The notes: a model not told the origin generated them from the sequence alone. A DNA stretch of 64,000 nucleotides from Pseudalkalibacillus sp052246725 (GCA_052246725.1 JBQQCL010000009.1), one strand, 5' to 3'. Counted from the first letter of the stretch, positions 1 through 9,393 are shown. Translations and numbers: made by a program.

Positions 1-131
1 GTTGCCCACGTGTTACTCACCCGTCCGCCGCTGACCTCTGAGGAGCAAGCTCCTCGTTGGTCCGCTCGACTTGCATGTATTAGGCACGCCGCCAGCGTTC
101 GTCCTGAGCCAGGATCAAACTCTCCAATAAA
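1..131 (-). rRNA. rrs: 16S ribosomal RNA, 5' end (partial)
   Basis: Read on the minus strand this begins TTTATTGGAGAGTTTGATCC and runs through the universal 27F primer region and the first variable loop to the GTGAGTAACACGTGG segment. It is cut by the window edge, so only about 131 bases of roughly 1550 are present. An rRNA operon directly beyond gyrA is the same arrangement as rrnO in B. subtilis. The 5' end is placed by homology and could be off by a few bases. Confidence 0.97.
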
Positions 132-206
132 GTGTTTGATTGCTCATTAATGTAAAACTTAAAAATTGATCAGGGTTCTTTTTAAAAAGACCCGTTTCAC
201 GCTTGG

Positions 207-230
207 CTTTTGTTCAGTTTTCAAAGAGCT
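207..230 (-). promoter_or_regulatory. rrn leader boxA-type antitermination signal
   Basis: On the minus strand the leader contains GCTCTTTGAAAACTGAACAA, the conserved Bacillus rrn leader motif with the boxA core. It lies between the rrn promoters and the 16S start. The role (NusA/NusB/S10 antitermination) is established for this motif in Bacillus. Confidence 0.8.
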
Positions 231-264
231 GATTTTCGTTGCCCCGTTTTGAGGCGACTTAAAT

Positions 265-293
265 AATATAACATCTCTTGAAACACCCGTCAA
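265..293 (-). promoter_or_regulatory. rrn promoter P2 (sigma-A)
   Basis: Minus strand: -35 TTGACG at 293-288, exactly 17 bp spacer, -10 TATATT at 270-265. It lies about 130 bp upstream of the 16S start, as expected for the proximal promoter of a Bacillus rRNA operon. Confidence 0.85.
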
Positions 294-342
294 TAACTTT
301 TTTGTAATTATTTTATCGGTTGTTTTAAGAGCAACGTTGATA

Positions 343-371
343 ACTATATCATGATTCTTAAGCTTGTTCAA
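343..371 (-). promoter_or_regulatory. rrn promoter P1 (sigma-A)
   Basis: Minus strand: -35 TTGAAC at 371-366, 17 bp spacer, -10 TATAGT at 348-343. It sits 78 bp upstream of P2. Tandem P1/P2 is the usual arrangement of Bacillus rRNA operons. A 70-codon open frame over this stretch is taken as chance. Confidence 0.7.
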
Positions 372-559
372 CTATATTTTTAAATAAAAATTAAGGTTAA
401 TGTTGATTTGTTTTAGAAAGGCCTTTAAGCGAAATTTGCTAACTCTGAAGTCCATGGTCTTGTTGTGAACCTCGAGTCCAGCACATCCTGTGGAAGTGAG
501 CGAAGATGCTTACGTTTTGCCGTATAAAGGGAGTGAATTTCATCAAGAAGAACAAAGCC

Positions 560-590
560 AAAAAAAAAAGAAAGAGAAAAATACTTCTCT
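560..590 (-). terminator. Rho-independent terminator of the HD-GYP gene
   Basis: On the minus strand a 6-bp stem AGAGAA/TTCTCT is followed by a long T-rich run. It starts immediately after the stop codon of the HD-GYP gene and insulates it from the rRNA operon. Confidence 0.75.
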
Positions 591-593
591 TCC

Positions 594-1667
594 TTAGGTT
601 AAAATGGTCTCGATATATAAGTCTGTACGTTTCGTAAGTGCAATGATTTCATCCACTCCATCGATTTTCACCATTGGACGGGTATGTGATTGTGGATCGA
701 TGAAGACGATCTCCCCAACCTGACCGTTCGTAAGTTCAACTTTGGTTCCGACCGAAAATGCAGTTAATTCATTTACTAGGATGTTTAAGATTTTCGTATC
801 GAATTTCCCGAATTGATCCATTTGCATTTGCTCCAGTACTTTAAATGGAGATTGTTTGGTCCGGTAAATCCGTTCCGAGGTCATGGCATGGAATACATCA
901 GCAATGGCTGCAATGCGGCTGTATTGATTCAATTGACTTCCTTTTGTCCCTAATGGATAACCGCTTCCGTCTTCGCGTTCGTGATGCTGTAATACACTCA
1001 GTAGGACACTTTCTTTTATACCTGTGAGGCCTTTTAACATTTTATAGCCGAGAATCGGATGTTGTTTCACTTCTTCATATTCTGATTGTGTAAGGTTGTC
1101 CCTTTTATTAAAGATCCTTGGCTGGATCTTCGACATTCCACAATCAATAAGAGCACCGGCTAGCCCGAGTTGGATGATATCCCCTTTTGAATAGGAGAGT
1201 TTCTTTGCTAAGAATGAGGAAATCAACCCCACAGATACTGCATGATGATAAATATAATGCTGAGCCTCAGAAAAGTGATGCAGTGAAAGGATCGTTTTCG
1301 GCTTATCCAATGCAATTTCAAGAAGTGGAACGATTTCAAGACGGACCTGATAGAGATCAACTGCTGTACCAGCTTGCCAATTTTCAAACTGCTTTTTATA
1401 CTGGATGACTGCTTTTTTATAAAGTGAATGAAAATCTGTGTTTTGTTCCGTGTTCGTCGTGCTGGATGTCATATATTCATCTTTTTGTTTTTTAGCAGCT
1501 GATTTGGGGCTCTTCACTTCAACCTCAGTAATCGAAAATGCTTTCAACACTTCGATATGTTCCTCAGTCAACTCCGTGTCACGGGTAATGATTGGGCGAC
1601 TCGTCAGGGAAAACACATCGCTTGTCAAAACTACACCTGGATTTAAATTATGTACAAGTACTTTCAA
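594..1667 (-). CDS. HD-GYP domain protein (cyclic-di-GMP phosphodiesterase-like), degenerate HD motif
   Basis: 357 residues with a TTG start preceded by a GGGGGCGGG ribosome site. The N-terminal ~100 residues are not recognised. The C-terminal half is an HD-GYP domain: HHAVSV helix, KQHP, then the signature QHHEREDGSGYP and ADVFHAMTSER. HD-GYP proteins hydrolyse c-di-GMP through a two- or three-metal site. Here the HD pair itself reads ID (in GALIDCGMSK), so one metal-ligand histidine is absent while the other ligands remain. Activity may therefore be altered or lost. It lies between gyrA and the rRNA operon with its own terminator, so it is probably a single-gene unit. Confidence 0.85.
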   Translation of the reverse strand: MKVLVHNLNPGVVLTSDVFSLTSRPIITRDTELTEEHIEVLKAFSITEVEVKSPKSAAKKQKDEYMTSSTTNTEQNTDFHSLYKKAVIQYKKQFENWQAGTAVDLYQVRLEIVPLLEIALDKPKTILSLHHFSEAQHYIYHHAVSVGLISSFLAKKLSYSKGDIIQLGLAGALIDCGMSKIQPRIFNKRDNLTQSEYEEVKQHPILGYKMLKGLTGIKESVLLSVLQHHEREDGSGYPLGTKGSQLNQYSRIAAIADVFHAMTSERIYRTKQSPFKVLEQMQMDQFGKFDTKILNILVNELTAFSVGTKVELTNGQVGEIVFIDPQSHTRPMVKIDGVDEIIALTKRTDLYIETILT

Positions 1668-1704
1668 TAGACCCGCCCCCTTTTTAAAAAAGAATTTTTT
1701 TCGT

Positions 1705-1776
1705 ACTTAAAGAAAGTATAAGCGCAACTAATGGCTCAGCCTGCGCTAGGGCTTGGCAAAGCCCAAGTTTTCTTTA
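1705..1776 (+). repeat. Family-A dispersed repeat, copy A1 (internally deleted)
   Basis: Starts ACTTAAAGAAAGTATA and ends GGCAAAGCCCAAGTTTTCTT. Compared with other copies it lacks about 19 bp, the AAATACTTTCTTCAGTAT half of the first hairpin. It keeps the GCGCA/TGCGC arm around GGCTCAGCC and the GGCTTGGC/GCCCAAG arm. It lies between the HD-GYP gene and the gyrA terminator. Confidence 0.85.
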
Positions 1777-1802
1777 TCTCTATGAATAGAAAAACAGAGT
1801 TC

Positions 1803-1832
1803 AAAAAACGGAGGAAAATGATTTCCCTCCGT
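1803..1832 (-). terminator. Rho-independent terminator of gyrA
   Basis: On the minus strand an ACGGAGGGAAA/TTTTCCTCCGT hairpin with a short loop is followed by TTTTTT. It begins a few bases after the gyrA stop. Confidence 0.9.
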
Positions 1833-1838
1833 CATTGA

Positions 1839-4421
1839 TTACTCTTCGGTTCCTTCATCTGATGAGGAATCATCGTCATTAGTTGTATCGGACGATTCTG
1901 TATCATCTTGAATAGGTTCTTCAGATGTTTCTTGTTCATTTGTTACTTCGTCAGCTGGAGATTCTTCTCCTTCGACCTCTTCCTCTTCATCAACCTTATC
2001 GACGACTGCAATCGTTGCGACCTCGACACCTTCGTTCAATTTGATCAATCGGACACCTTGTGTATTACGTCCATATTGTGAGATGTCACCGATTGCCATA
2101 CGGATAACGATACCGGTCGTGGTTATGATCATGATTTCTTGTTCTTCGGTGACGGTTTTCAGTGCAATCACTTTCCCGTTCCTATCCGTGATGTTACATG
2201 TTCGGAGACCGACCCCGCCACGTGATTGTACACGGTATTCTTCCATTGGCGTACGTTTACCGAACCCTTTTTCAGTAACAATCATGATGTCACGTTCTTC
2301 GTCTGTATTGAGAAGCTCCATCCCGATGACATAATCCTCTTCACGTAAGGAAATTCCTTTAACACCAGTTGCAGTTCTTCCCATTGAACGGACATCAGTT
2401 TCATGGAATCGGACAGCCATTCCGCTGTTTGTACCGATGATGATATCTTTGTTACCGTCTGTCAGTCTGACGCCAATCAATTCATCCCCTTCACGGAGAT
2501 TGATGGCAAAGAGGCCGCCGCGACGGATGTTGGCAAATGCGGATAGTGGTGAACGTTTGCATATGCCGTCCTTTGTGCCGAAGAAGAGATACCAGTTATC
2601 GACAAACTCTTCCACTGGAATGATCGCTGAAATCGATTCACCCTTTTCAATCTGCAAGAGATTGATGATTGGGATCCCTTTTGCGGTCCTTCCGAGTTCA
2701 GGAATTTCATATCCTTTTAGACGATAAACCTTACCGAGATTCGTAAAGAATAAGATCGTGTTATGTGTATTCGTCGATAATAGATGTTCGACGAAGTCAT
2801 CATCATTCGTTCCCATTCCCTGAATACCTCGCCCTCCACGCCGTTGTGCACGGTAAGTGGATAAAGGAAGGCGTTTGATATATCCATTATGTGTAACGGT
2901 GATCGCAATCTGCTGGCGAGGGATGAGATCTTCATCTTCAATCGCATTTTCACCGATTGTGATTTCTGTTCTACGTTGGTCATTGAATTTTTCTTTAATC
3001 TCTAAAAGCTCTGTACGGATGATTTCGAGAACCTTTTCTTCATCTGCCAATATCGCTTTCAGTTCAGCGATCAACTTCACAAGTTCATTGTATTCGTCTT
3101 CGATTTTATCGCGTTCTAAACCAGTAAGACGTTGCAGACGCATATCGAGGATTGCTTGTGCCTGCTCGTAAGATAACGAGAATTGTTCCATTAATCCTTC
3201 ACGTGCGATATCTGTCGTACGTGAACCTCTGATGAGCGCAATAATTTCATCGATATGATCGAGCGCAATGCGCAATCCTTCAAGGATATGGGCACGTGCC
3301 TCAGCTTTTTTCAATTCAAAAATCGTACGTCGACGAATAACTTCCTGCTGATGCTTCAAATAATAGTGAAGACATTCCTTCAGGTTCAGGACTTTCGGTT
3401 GTCCATCCACAAGAGCTAACAGGTTGATCCCGAAGCTTGTCTGAAGTGCTGTTTGTTTATATAAATTATTTAAAAGGACGTTAGCATTTGCGTCTTTCCG
3501 GACTTCGATGACGATGCGCATACCGTTGCGGTCTGATTCGTCACGAAGATCGGAGATTCCTTCAATCCGTTTGTCCCGTACAAGTTCAGCGATTTTTTCA
3601 ATCAATTTCGCCTTGTTGACCTGGTAAGGGATTTCGTTGACGATGATCGATTTTCGGCCATTATCTTTTTCTTCAATATGTGCTTTGGCACGGGTCATGA
3701 TCGATCCACGACCAGTCGTATAAGCACGACGTATACCTTCGCGGCCTAAAATTTCTCCACCAGTAGGGAAATCTGGGCCAGGGATGTATTCCATCAAATC
3801 TGGGATTTCTAAATCAGGATTTTCACTTAAAGCAAGGACACCATCGATGACTTCACCGAGCTGATGTGGCGGGATATTCGTCGCCATTCCGACGGCGATT
3901 CCCGCCGCACCGTTTACGAGAAGATTCGGAAAACGTCCAGGAAGGACAACCGGTTCTTGTTCACTTCCGTCATAGTTTTCCTTATAGTCAATTGTATCCT
4001 TTTGAATGTCACGGATCATTTCCATCGAAATTTTGGACATTCTCGCTTCTGTATAACGCATCGCAGCTGCTGCATCGCCATCAACAGAACCGAAGTTACC
4101 GTGTCCATCGATCAGCATATTGCGATAGTTGAAATCTTGTGCCATACGTACCATCGCATCATAGACGGCTGAATCACCATGCGGATGATATTTACCAATT
4201 ACTTCCCCGACGATACGAGCAGACTTTTTATACGCCTTGTCTGCTGTCATACCGAGGTCGTTCATTGCATACAGAATACGGCGATGTACAGGCTTCAGAC
4301 CATCTCTAACGTCTGGAAGAGCACGGCTGACAATTACACTCATCGCGTAATCCATGAACGATGTTCGTATTTCATCGCTGATATTGATTTCTTTCTTTCG
4401 AGATTGTTCGATATCGGCCAT
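1839..4421 (-). CDS. gyrA: DNA gyrase subunit A
   Basis: 860 residues. It is the breakage-reunion subunit of the GyrA2GyrB2 topoisomerase that introduces negative supercoils. The catalytic tyrosine is Y123 in RYTEARMS. The quinolone-determining region (KYHPHGDSAVYDAMVRM) has S84 and an acidic D88, i.e. no classical resistance change. The GyrA box QRRGGRG and the six-bladed C-terminal wrapping domain follow. The protein ends in an unusually long acidic tail of about 50 residues rich in E, D, S and T. It follows gyrB by 64 bp on the same strand and is closed by its own terminator. Confidence 0.98.
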   Translation of the reverse strand: MADIEQSRKKEINISDEIRTSFMDYAMSVIVSRALPDVRDGLKPVHRRILYAMNDLGMTADKAYKKSARIVGEVIGKYHPHGDSAVYDAMVRMAQDFNYRNMLIDGHGNFGSVDGDAAAAMRYTEARMSKISMEMIRDIQKDTIDYKENYDGSEQEPVVLPGRFPNLLVNGAAGIAVGMATNIPPHQLGEVIDGVLALSENPDLEIPDLMEYIPGPDFPTGGEILGREGIRRAYTTGRGSIMTRAKAHIEEKDNGRKSIIVNEIPYQVNKAKLIEKIAELVRDKRIEGISDLRDESDRNGMRIVIEVRKDANANVLLNNLYKQTALQTSFGINLLALVDGQPKVLNLKECLHYYLKHQQEVIRRRTIFELKKAEARAHILEGLRIALDHIDEIIALIRGSRTTDIAREGLMEQFSLSYEQAQAILDMRLQRLTGLERDKIEDEYNELVKLIAELKAILADEEKVLEIIRTELLEIKEKFNDQRRTEITIGENAIEDEDLIPRQQIAITVTHNGYIKRLPLSTYRAQRRGGRGIQGMGTNDDDFVEHLLSTNTHNTILFFTNLGKVYRLKGYEIPELGRTAKGIPIINLLQIEKGESISAIIPVEEFVDNWYLFFGTKDGICKRSPLSAFANIRRGGLFAINLREGDELIGVRLTDGNKDIIIGTNSGMAVRFHETDVRSMGRTATGVKGISLREEDYVIGMELLNTDEERDIMIVTEKGFGKRTPMEEYRVQSRGGVGLRTCNITDRNGKVIALKTVTEEQEIMIITTTGIVIRMAIGDISQYGRNTQGVRLIKLNEGVEVATIAVVDKVDEEEEVEGEESPADEVTNEQETSEEPIQDDTESSDTTNDDDSSSDEGTEE

Positions 4422-4485
4422 TCCCGCTTACCTCCAATTACACTTCATTGTCTATATCATGTATCAATCAGTTCTACTAGTTGGA

Positions 4486-6408
4486 TTAGACATCAAGGTT
4501 TTTCACGTATTGAGCATTCCCTTGAATGAAATCTCTACGTGGCTCTACCTTATCTCCCATTAAAATCTCAAAAATTTCATCCGCTTCCATGGCATCTTGG
4601 AGTTCAACCTGTAGGGTTGTCCGTTCATCCGGATTCATTGTCGTTTCCCAAAGCTGCGTCGGATTCATCTCACCAAGACCTTTGTAACGTTGAAGGGATG
4701 GTTTTGGAGATTTTGATAATTCATCCAGCACTCGCTCTTTTTCTTTATCGTTATAAGCATAAATCACTTTTTTACCTTGTTGAATCTTATATAAAGGTGG
4801 TTGAGCGATATAAATATACCCATTTTCAATCAATGGACGCATATAACGATATAAGAATGTCAGCAATAATGTACGGATATGAGCGCCATCCGTATCCGCA
4901 TCCGTCATTATGATGATTTTATGATACCGAGCCTTGGACAATTCAAACTCCTCACCGATCCCGGTACCAAGAGCCGTAATGATCGCACGGATTTCATTAT
5001 TCGATAGGATTTTATCCAATCGTGCTTTTTCAACGTTGATGATTTTCCCTCGTAATGGAAGAATCGCTTGAAAGTGTCGATCTCGACCTTGTTTCGCTGA
5101 ACCACCTGCTGAGTCACCTTCAACGATGTACAACTCGGAAATGGATGCGTCTTTCGACGAACAATCGGCAAGTTTTCCTGGCAATGCAGAAACCTCAAGC
5201 GCACTTTTACGGCGCGTTAGTTCACGCGCTTTCTTCGCAGCCAGTCGAGCCCGCAGCGCCATGCTTCCTTTTTCTACGATTTGTTTCGCTACAGTCGGGT
5301 TTTCATATAGGAACTGGGAGAACTTTTCTCCAAAAACAGATTCCGTTACTGTCCGCGCCTCAGCGTTACCCAGTTTTGTTTTTGTCTGTCCTTCGAATTG
5401 TGGATCCGGGTGCTTGATGGAAATGATCGCAGTAAGACCTTCCCTTACATCATCACCGGATAAGTTCCCATCTTCCTTCAAAAGATTATTCTTTCGTGCA
5501 TAATCATTGATGACACGCGTTAAAGAGGTCTTAAACCCATATTCGTGGGTTCCACCCTCATGTGTATTGATGTTGTTCGCAAAAGAATAAAGATTGCTTG
5601 CAAAGCTATCATTGTATTGGACTGCGATCTCAACAGAAATATCGTCACGCATCCCCTCGACAAAGATCGGTTCATGAAGAGATTCCTTCGTACGGTTGAT
5701 GTGCTCCACGTAAGATTTGATTCCGCCTTCATAATGGTACACATGTTCAACTGGTTCTTCTTCACGCTTATCTTCAGCGATGATTGTAAGTCCACGGTTC
5801 AAAAATGCAAGTTCCCTTAATCGGTTTGCTAAGATTTCAAAGTCATACTCTTTTGTTTCAGAGAAAATTTCCGGGTCAGGGACAAAGTGGGTGATCGTTC
5901 CCGTAATGTCAGTCTCTCCGATGACTTTCAGTTCTTCAGCAGGTATGCCACGATGGAACTTCAGATAATGGACCTTCCCATCACGATGTACTTTGACCTC
6001 AAGCTCAGTAGACAGTGCGTTTACGACTGATGCACCTACACCATGCAGTCCGCCTGAAACCTTATAACCACCGCCGCCGAATTTACCGCCGGCATGCAGC
6101 ACTGTCATGATTACTTCTACAGCCGGGCGTCCTGTTTTTTCATGAGTTCCTACAGGAATTCCACGTCCATTATCCTGGACTGTGATGCTGTTGTCTTTTT
6201 CGACCGAAACACGGATTTCTGTACAGTATCCAGCCAATGCTTCATCGATGCTGTTATCGACAATTTCCCAAACGAGATGATGCAATCCTCGTTTGCTTGT
6301 AGAGCCGATATACATACCCGGACGCTTACGGACAGCCTCTAGTCCTTCGAGTACCTGTATCTGACTCTCATCATATGTTTGTTTTTCTGTACCTTGGTCA
6401 ATACTCAT
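4486..6408 (-). CDS. gyrB: DNA gyrase subunit B
   Basis: 640 residues, full length. It supplies the ATPase that drives supercoiling. The N-terminal GHKL ATP site contains EIVDNSIDEAL, and GRGIPVG and GLHGVGASVVNALS follow. The Toprim metal-binding domain has EGDSAGGSAKQGRDR and TDADTDGAHI, and the tail ends GNAQYVKNLDV as in Gram-positive GyrB. The ATG is preceded by AGGTG. Order recF-remB-gyrB-gyrA is that of B. subtilis. Confidence 0.98.
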   Translation of the reverse strand: MSIDQGTEKQTYDESQIQVLEGLEAVRKRPGMYIGSTSKRGLHHLVWEIVDNSIDEALAGYCTEIRVSVEKDNSITVQDNGRGIPVGTHEKTGRPAVEVIMTVLHAGGKFGGGGYKVSGGLHGVGASVVNALSTELEVKVHRDGKVHYLKFHRGIPAEELKVIGETDITGTITHFVPDPEIFSETKEYDFEILANRLRELAFLNRGLTIIAEDKREEEPVEHVYHYEGGIKSYVEHINRTKESLHEPIFVEGMRDDISVEIAVQYNDSFASNLYSFANNINTHEGGTHEYGFKTSLTRVINDYARKNNLLKEDGNLSGDDVREGLTAIISIKHPDPQFEGQTKTKLGNAEARTVTESVFGEKFSQFLYENPTVAKQIVEKGSMALRARLAAKKARELTRRKSALEVSALPGKLADCSSKDASISELYIVEGDSAGGSAKQGRDRHFQAILPLRGKIINVEKARLDKILSNNEIRAIITALGTGIGEEFELSKARYHKIIIMTDADTDGAHIRTLLLTFLYRYMRPLIENGYIYIAQPPLYKIQQGKKVIYAYNDKEKERVLDELSKSPKPSLQRYKGLGEMNPTQLWETTMNPDERTTLQVELQDAMEADEIFEILMGDKVEPRRDFIQGNAQYVKNLDV

Positions 6409-6473
6409 TATTTTTCACCTGCTTCTTTTTTCGAACATCATAAACAAAATAATCTATATAAGTTCTCTGGTTT

Positions 6474-6740
6474 TTAACCATTCAATAATTTTTCGAAGTT
6501 TTGATTGATTCTTGCCCTTCTTTTCAGAGTTACAGACGATAACGGTGATAGGAACACTTCTTCTGTCGTTAAAACAATGGATTTGATCAATTCAGGATTG
6601 ATGACTTCCAACGTATCACCGCTTTTATGGTGATCTAGAAATTCTTTCGTTTCTTCAGATCCTTTCGCAATCTCATAATCGAAAATTGCAACAACATCCC
6701 TGGCTTGTACGACGACATTTTCTCCCAGATGTATAAACAG
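6474..6740 (-). CDS. remB: RemB (YaaB) extracellular matrix regulator, apparent CTG start
   Basis: Short gene of about 88 residues between recF and gyrB, found by translating the minus strand. After the initiator it reads FIHLGENVVVQARDVVAIFD, then IKSIVLTTEEVFLSPLSSVT and LKRRARINQNFEK, matching the RemB/YaaB family. In B. subtilis YaaB (RemB) is linked to biofilm matrix gene activation alongside RemA; this is family knowledge. No ATG, GTG or TTG is available in frame: a TGA (recF's own stop region) blocks the frame two codons upstream. The best initiator is CTG at 6740, with GAGGTGAG about 5 bases before it, 12 bases after the recF stop. Family members begin at this same Phe-Ile-His position. 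Gene identity is firm, the start codon less so. Confidence 0.85.
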   Translation of the reverse strand: MFIHLGENVVVQARDVVAIFDYEIAKGSEETKEFLDHHKSGDTLEVINPELIKSIVLTTEEVFLSPLSSVTLKRRARINQNFEKLLNG

Positions 6741-6751
6741 GATTGCTCACC

Positions 6752-7873
6752 TCACTTTATTAACGTCGCTTTCCCATGTTCGACATTGAAAAGACTTGCA
6801 TCATTCAGTGTTTCGTGTTCAATTCCATCCACGCTTGTAGTCGTGACGAAGGTTTGTACTTTTCCTTGAATCGTGTTCAATAAATGGGATTGCCGACTGT
6901 CATCAAGTTCTGATAATACATCATCCAATAACAAAAGAGGATATTCACCAACTTCAGATTTGATCAGTTCTATTTCAGCTAGTTTCAAAGAGAGAGCTGT
7001 TGTTCGCTGCTGCCCCTGGGAACCATATGTCTGAACATCCTTCCCATTTACATACAGCAGGAGGTCATCACGATGAGGACCAGCCATCGTCGTACCGCGA
7101 TCGATCTCTTTTTCTTTTATTTTAGTAAATTTCTGATTATACTCTTCTATCATTTTCGTCATATCCGTCGATTCTGATACCTGTACTGAGGATTTGTATT
7201 CTATTTTAAGCAATTCATTCCCCTTAGTGATCCCTGAATGGATCGGTGACGCCCATTCTTGCAGCATTTCCAGAAAATCAAAGCGCTTGGAAACGATTTT
7301 CGCAGCATGTTCGACAAGTTGCTCTGTCAAAATATCAAGCATCACTTCCTGTTCTTTTTTTCGGCGTCGGGCTAAATCACGCAATAGATGATTCCTTTGT
7401 TGGAGAATCTTCTGATATTGACTTAAATGATGCAGATAGACTGGACTGATCTGGCCGATTTCCATATCGATAAAACGACGTCGCACCTGAGGGCTCCCTT
7501 TTACCAAGTTTAAATCCTCAGGTGCAAACATGACGATGTTCAATGCGCCGATATAGTCCGTCAGTCTCCGTTGTTCGATATGGTTATATTTCGCTTTTTT
7601 ACCTTTTTGACTTATGACAATCTGTAAAGATAGCGGACCGTTCCTTTTTTGGACCCTACCTTCTATTTTACCATATTCACAGTCCCAGCGTATCAATTCT
7701 TTATCTCTCGGTGTCCTGTGGGATTTCGCGAACCCCAAAACATAGATCGCTTCCATAATATTCGTCTTACCCTGGGCATTTTCGCCAATAAAGACGTTCA
7801 CATTATCTTGAAAACTGACTTCTTCACTTTCATAGTTACGATAATTTTTCAGCTGCAGCTCTTTTAAATGCAA
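6752..7873 (-). CDS. recF: DNA replication and repair protein RecF
   Basis: About 373 residues. It is an SMC-like ATPase that loads RecA at gaps with RecO/RecR. Walker A is GENAQGKTN, the signature is YGSQGQQRTTALSLKLAE, and Walker B is YPLLLLDDVLSELD. A longer frame opens at 7891, but I place the start at the TTG at 7873: it has GGGGGT 6-7 bases upstream, and the resulting LKELQLKNYRNYE matches the usual RecF N-terminus. The longer version would overlap the yaaA stop codon. It belongs to the dnaA-dnaN-yaaA-recF-remB-gyrB-gyrA cluster. Confidence 0.96.
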   Translation of the reverse strand: MHLKELQLKNYRNYESEEVSFQDNVNVFIGENAQGKTNIMEAIYVLGFAKSHRTPRDKELIRWDCEYGKIEGRVQKRNGPLSLQIVISQKGKKAKYNHIEQRRLTDYIGALNIVMFAPEDLNLVKGSPQVRRRFIDMEIGQISPVYLHHLSQYQKILQQRNHLLRDLARRRKKEQEVMLDILTEQLVEHAAKIVSKRFDFLEMLQEWASPIHSGITKGNELLKIEYKSSVQVSESTDMTKMIEEYNQKFTKIKEKEIDRGTTMAGPHRDDLLLYVNGKDVQTYGSQGQQRTTALSLKLAEIELIKSEVGEYPLLLLDDVLSELDDSRQSHLLNTIQGKVQTFVTTTSVDGIEHETLNDASLFNVEHGKATLIK

Positions 7874-7887
7874 AGGGAAACCCCCAT

Positions 7888-8097
7888 TCAACGTGTTACG
7901 ACCAATGTTCCAGTATCCGGTATTGAAACGGTGTCCCCTTCATACAGCTTCCGGCCTCTGCGCTGTTCAGGTTCATCGTTTACAAATACGTCATGTTCTG
8001 CCAAATACCATTTTACCATGCCGCCAGATTGAATCACATCTGCTTGCTTCAATAATTGGCCAAGGGTAATGTATTCTGTATTGATTTTGATTTCCAT
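7888..8097 (-). CDS. rlbA: S4-domain RNA-binding protein YaaA (RlbA)
   Basis: 69 residues, starting MEIKINTEYITLGQLLKQAD. It is a single S4 RNA-binding domain with VFVNDEPEQRRGRKLYEGD, the usual alpha-L core of the family. B. subtilis YaaA/RlbA is implicated in ribosome assembly. An open frame continues 23 codons upstream, but the ATG at 8097 has GGAGGC 8 bases before it and gives the normal family length (about 70 aa). It lies between dnaN and recF. Confidence 0.93.
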   Translation of the reverse strand: MEIKINTEYITLGQLLKQADVIQSGGMVKWYLAEHDVFVNDEPEQRRGRKLYEGDTVSIPDTGTLVVTR

Positions 8098-8224
8098 ATC
8101 ATCTGCCTCCGATCTTGTCCTTCTATCATGTGCAAGAAAAGCTACTAGGACACTTATTATTGTCACTAGTAGCTCTTCAATCTAGTTACTCCGTTTACAC
8201 CAAAGGTTAGCTATTCTTCATCTA

Positions 8225-9367
8225 TCAATAGGTTCGTACAGGTAAAATCAGTTGTTTGATTGTCTTTTCTTCAATCGGCGTCAGTACGAACGGCCGCATT
8301 GCTCCTGTAAACTGGATTTGCACTTCAGAACAATCCATCGCTTTCAAAGCATCCATCATATATTTTGCACTAAAGGAGATTTTCAATTCATCTCCTTCGA
8401 AGGATTGTGTTGACACATGTTCGAATACTCTTCCGATTTCAGGAGAGTTTGAGGAAATTTCAACCTCACCGTCGTCTAACGTCGAAAGCTTGACAACGTT
8501 GTTTCTTCCCTCTTTTGCAAGTAAGGAAGCACGATCAATTGCTTGTAAAAATTCTTTCGATGAAATCACCATTACCGTTTTACTTTCATTTGGAATCAAT
8601 TTTGATGTATCTGGGTAATTTCCATCCAATAATCTTGAGAAGAATAAGATGTTCTTTGCTTTAAATAACACTTGGCTTTCTGTAAGGACGATATCGATCA
8701 ATTCACTTGAATCATCAAGAATTTTGGATAACTCCGTCAAACTCTTTCCAGGAATGACGACATTTGAAAACTCTAATTCCTCTGACGTTGCTTCTACAGT
8801 TGCGACTCTAGAAGCCAGCCGATGGCTATCTGTTGCAACACAGTTCAATTCACCGTTTTCGATATGCCAGTTTACACCTGTCAATATCGGGCGTGTTTCT
8901 GAGGTGGACACTGCAAACACGGTTTGTCTAATCAATGTTTTCAGTAGGTCCGCTTGAACACTGAATTTATTATTTTCCTGTACTTCAGGCAATCTCGGAT
9001 ATTCCTGTGGATCCAATCCATTCAGATTGAATTCCGAAGAACCTGATCGGATCCTGGTTGCAAAGCGTTCATACACCTCAAGTTCAATCTTTGAATCTGG
9101 TAATTTTTTTACGATTTCAGAGAAAAAGCGCGCCTGTAAGACAATGCTCCCTGGTTTTTCAACTTCCACATGTTCATAACCATCTTCTTCTGCAGGTATG
9201 AATCGTTCAATCGAGATATCAGAGTCACTACCTGTCAGCGTCACACCATCTTCATGGGCTTCAATTTTAATCCCTGTCAGAATGGGAATGGTTGTACGAG
9301 TAGAAACAGCTTTCATCACATCTTGCACACTATCGACAAGCTGATCTCGGTTCATTATGAATTTCAT
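8225..9367 (-). CDS. dnaN: DNA polymerase III sliding clamp (beta subunit)
   Basis: 380 residues. It forms the homodimeric ring that tethers the replicative polymerase. Three successive clamp folds span the protein, and the C-terminus ILPVRTY is the conserved clamp ending. The ATG is preceded by TGAGGAGG. It is transcribed with dnaA across the oriC unwinding region and is the second gene of the origin operon. Confidence 0.98.
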   Translation of the reverse strand: MKFIMNRDQLVDSVQDVMKAVSTRTTIPILTGIKIEAHEDGVTLTGSDSDISIERFIPAEEDGYEHVEVEKPGSIVLQARFFSEIVKKLPDSKIELEVYERFATRIRSGSSEFNLNGLDPQEYPRLPEVQENNKFSVQADLLKTLIRQTVFAVSTSETRPILTGVNWHIENGELNCVATDSHRLASRVATVEATSEELEFSNVVIPGKSLTELSKILDDSSELIDIVLTESQVLFKAKNILFFSRLLDGNYPDTSKLIPNESKTVMVISSKEFLQAIDRASLLAKEGRNNVVKLSTLDDGEVEISSNSPEIGRVFEHVSTQSFEGDELKISFSAKYMMDALKAMDCSEVQIQFTGAMRPFVLTPIEEKTIKQLILPVRTY

Positions 9368-9393
9368 GAATTGATTTCCTCCTCAGTTCCTGA

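Noticed and set aside
159..371. 70-codon minus-strand open frame upstream of 16S
   Set aside because: It covers the tandem rrn promoters and boxA leader; no family resemblance.
2041..6342. Numerous plus-strand open frames across gyrA and gyrB
   Set aside because: Antisense shadows of well-supported genes with no ribosome sites or family features.
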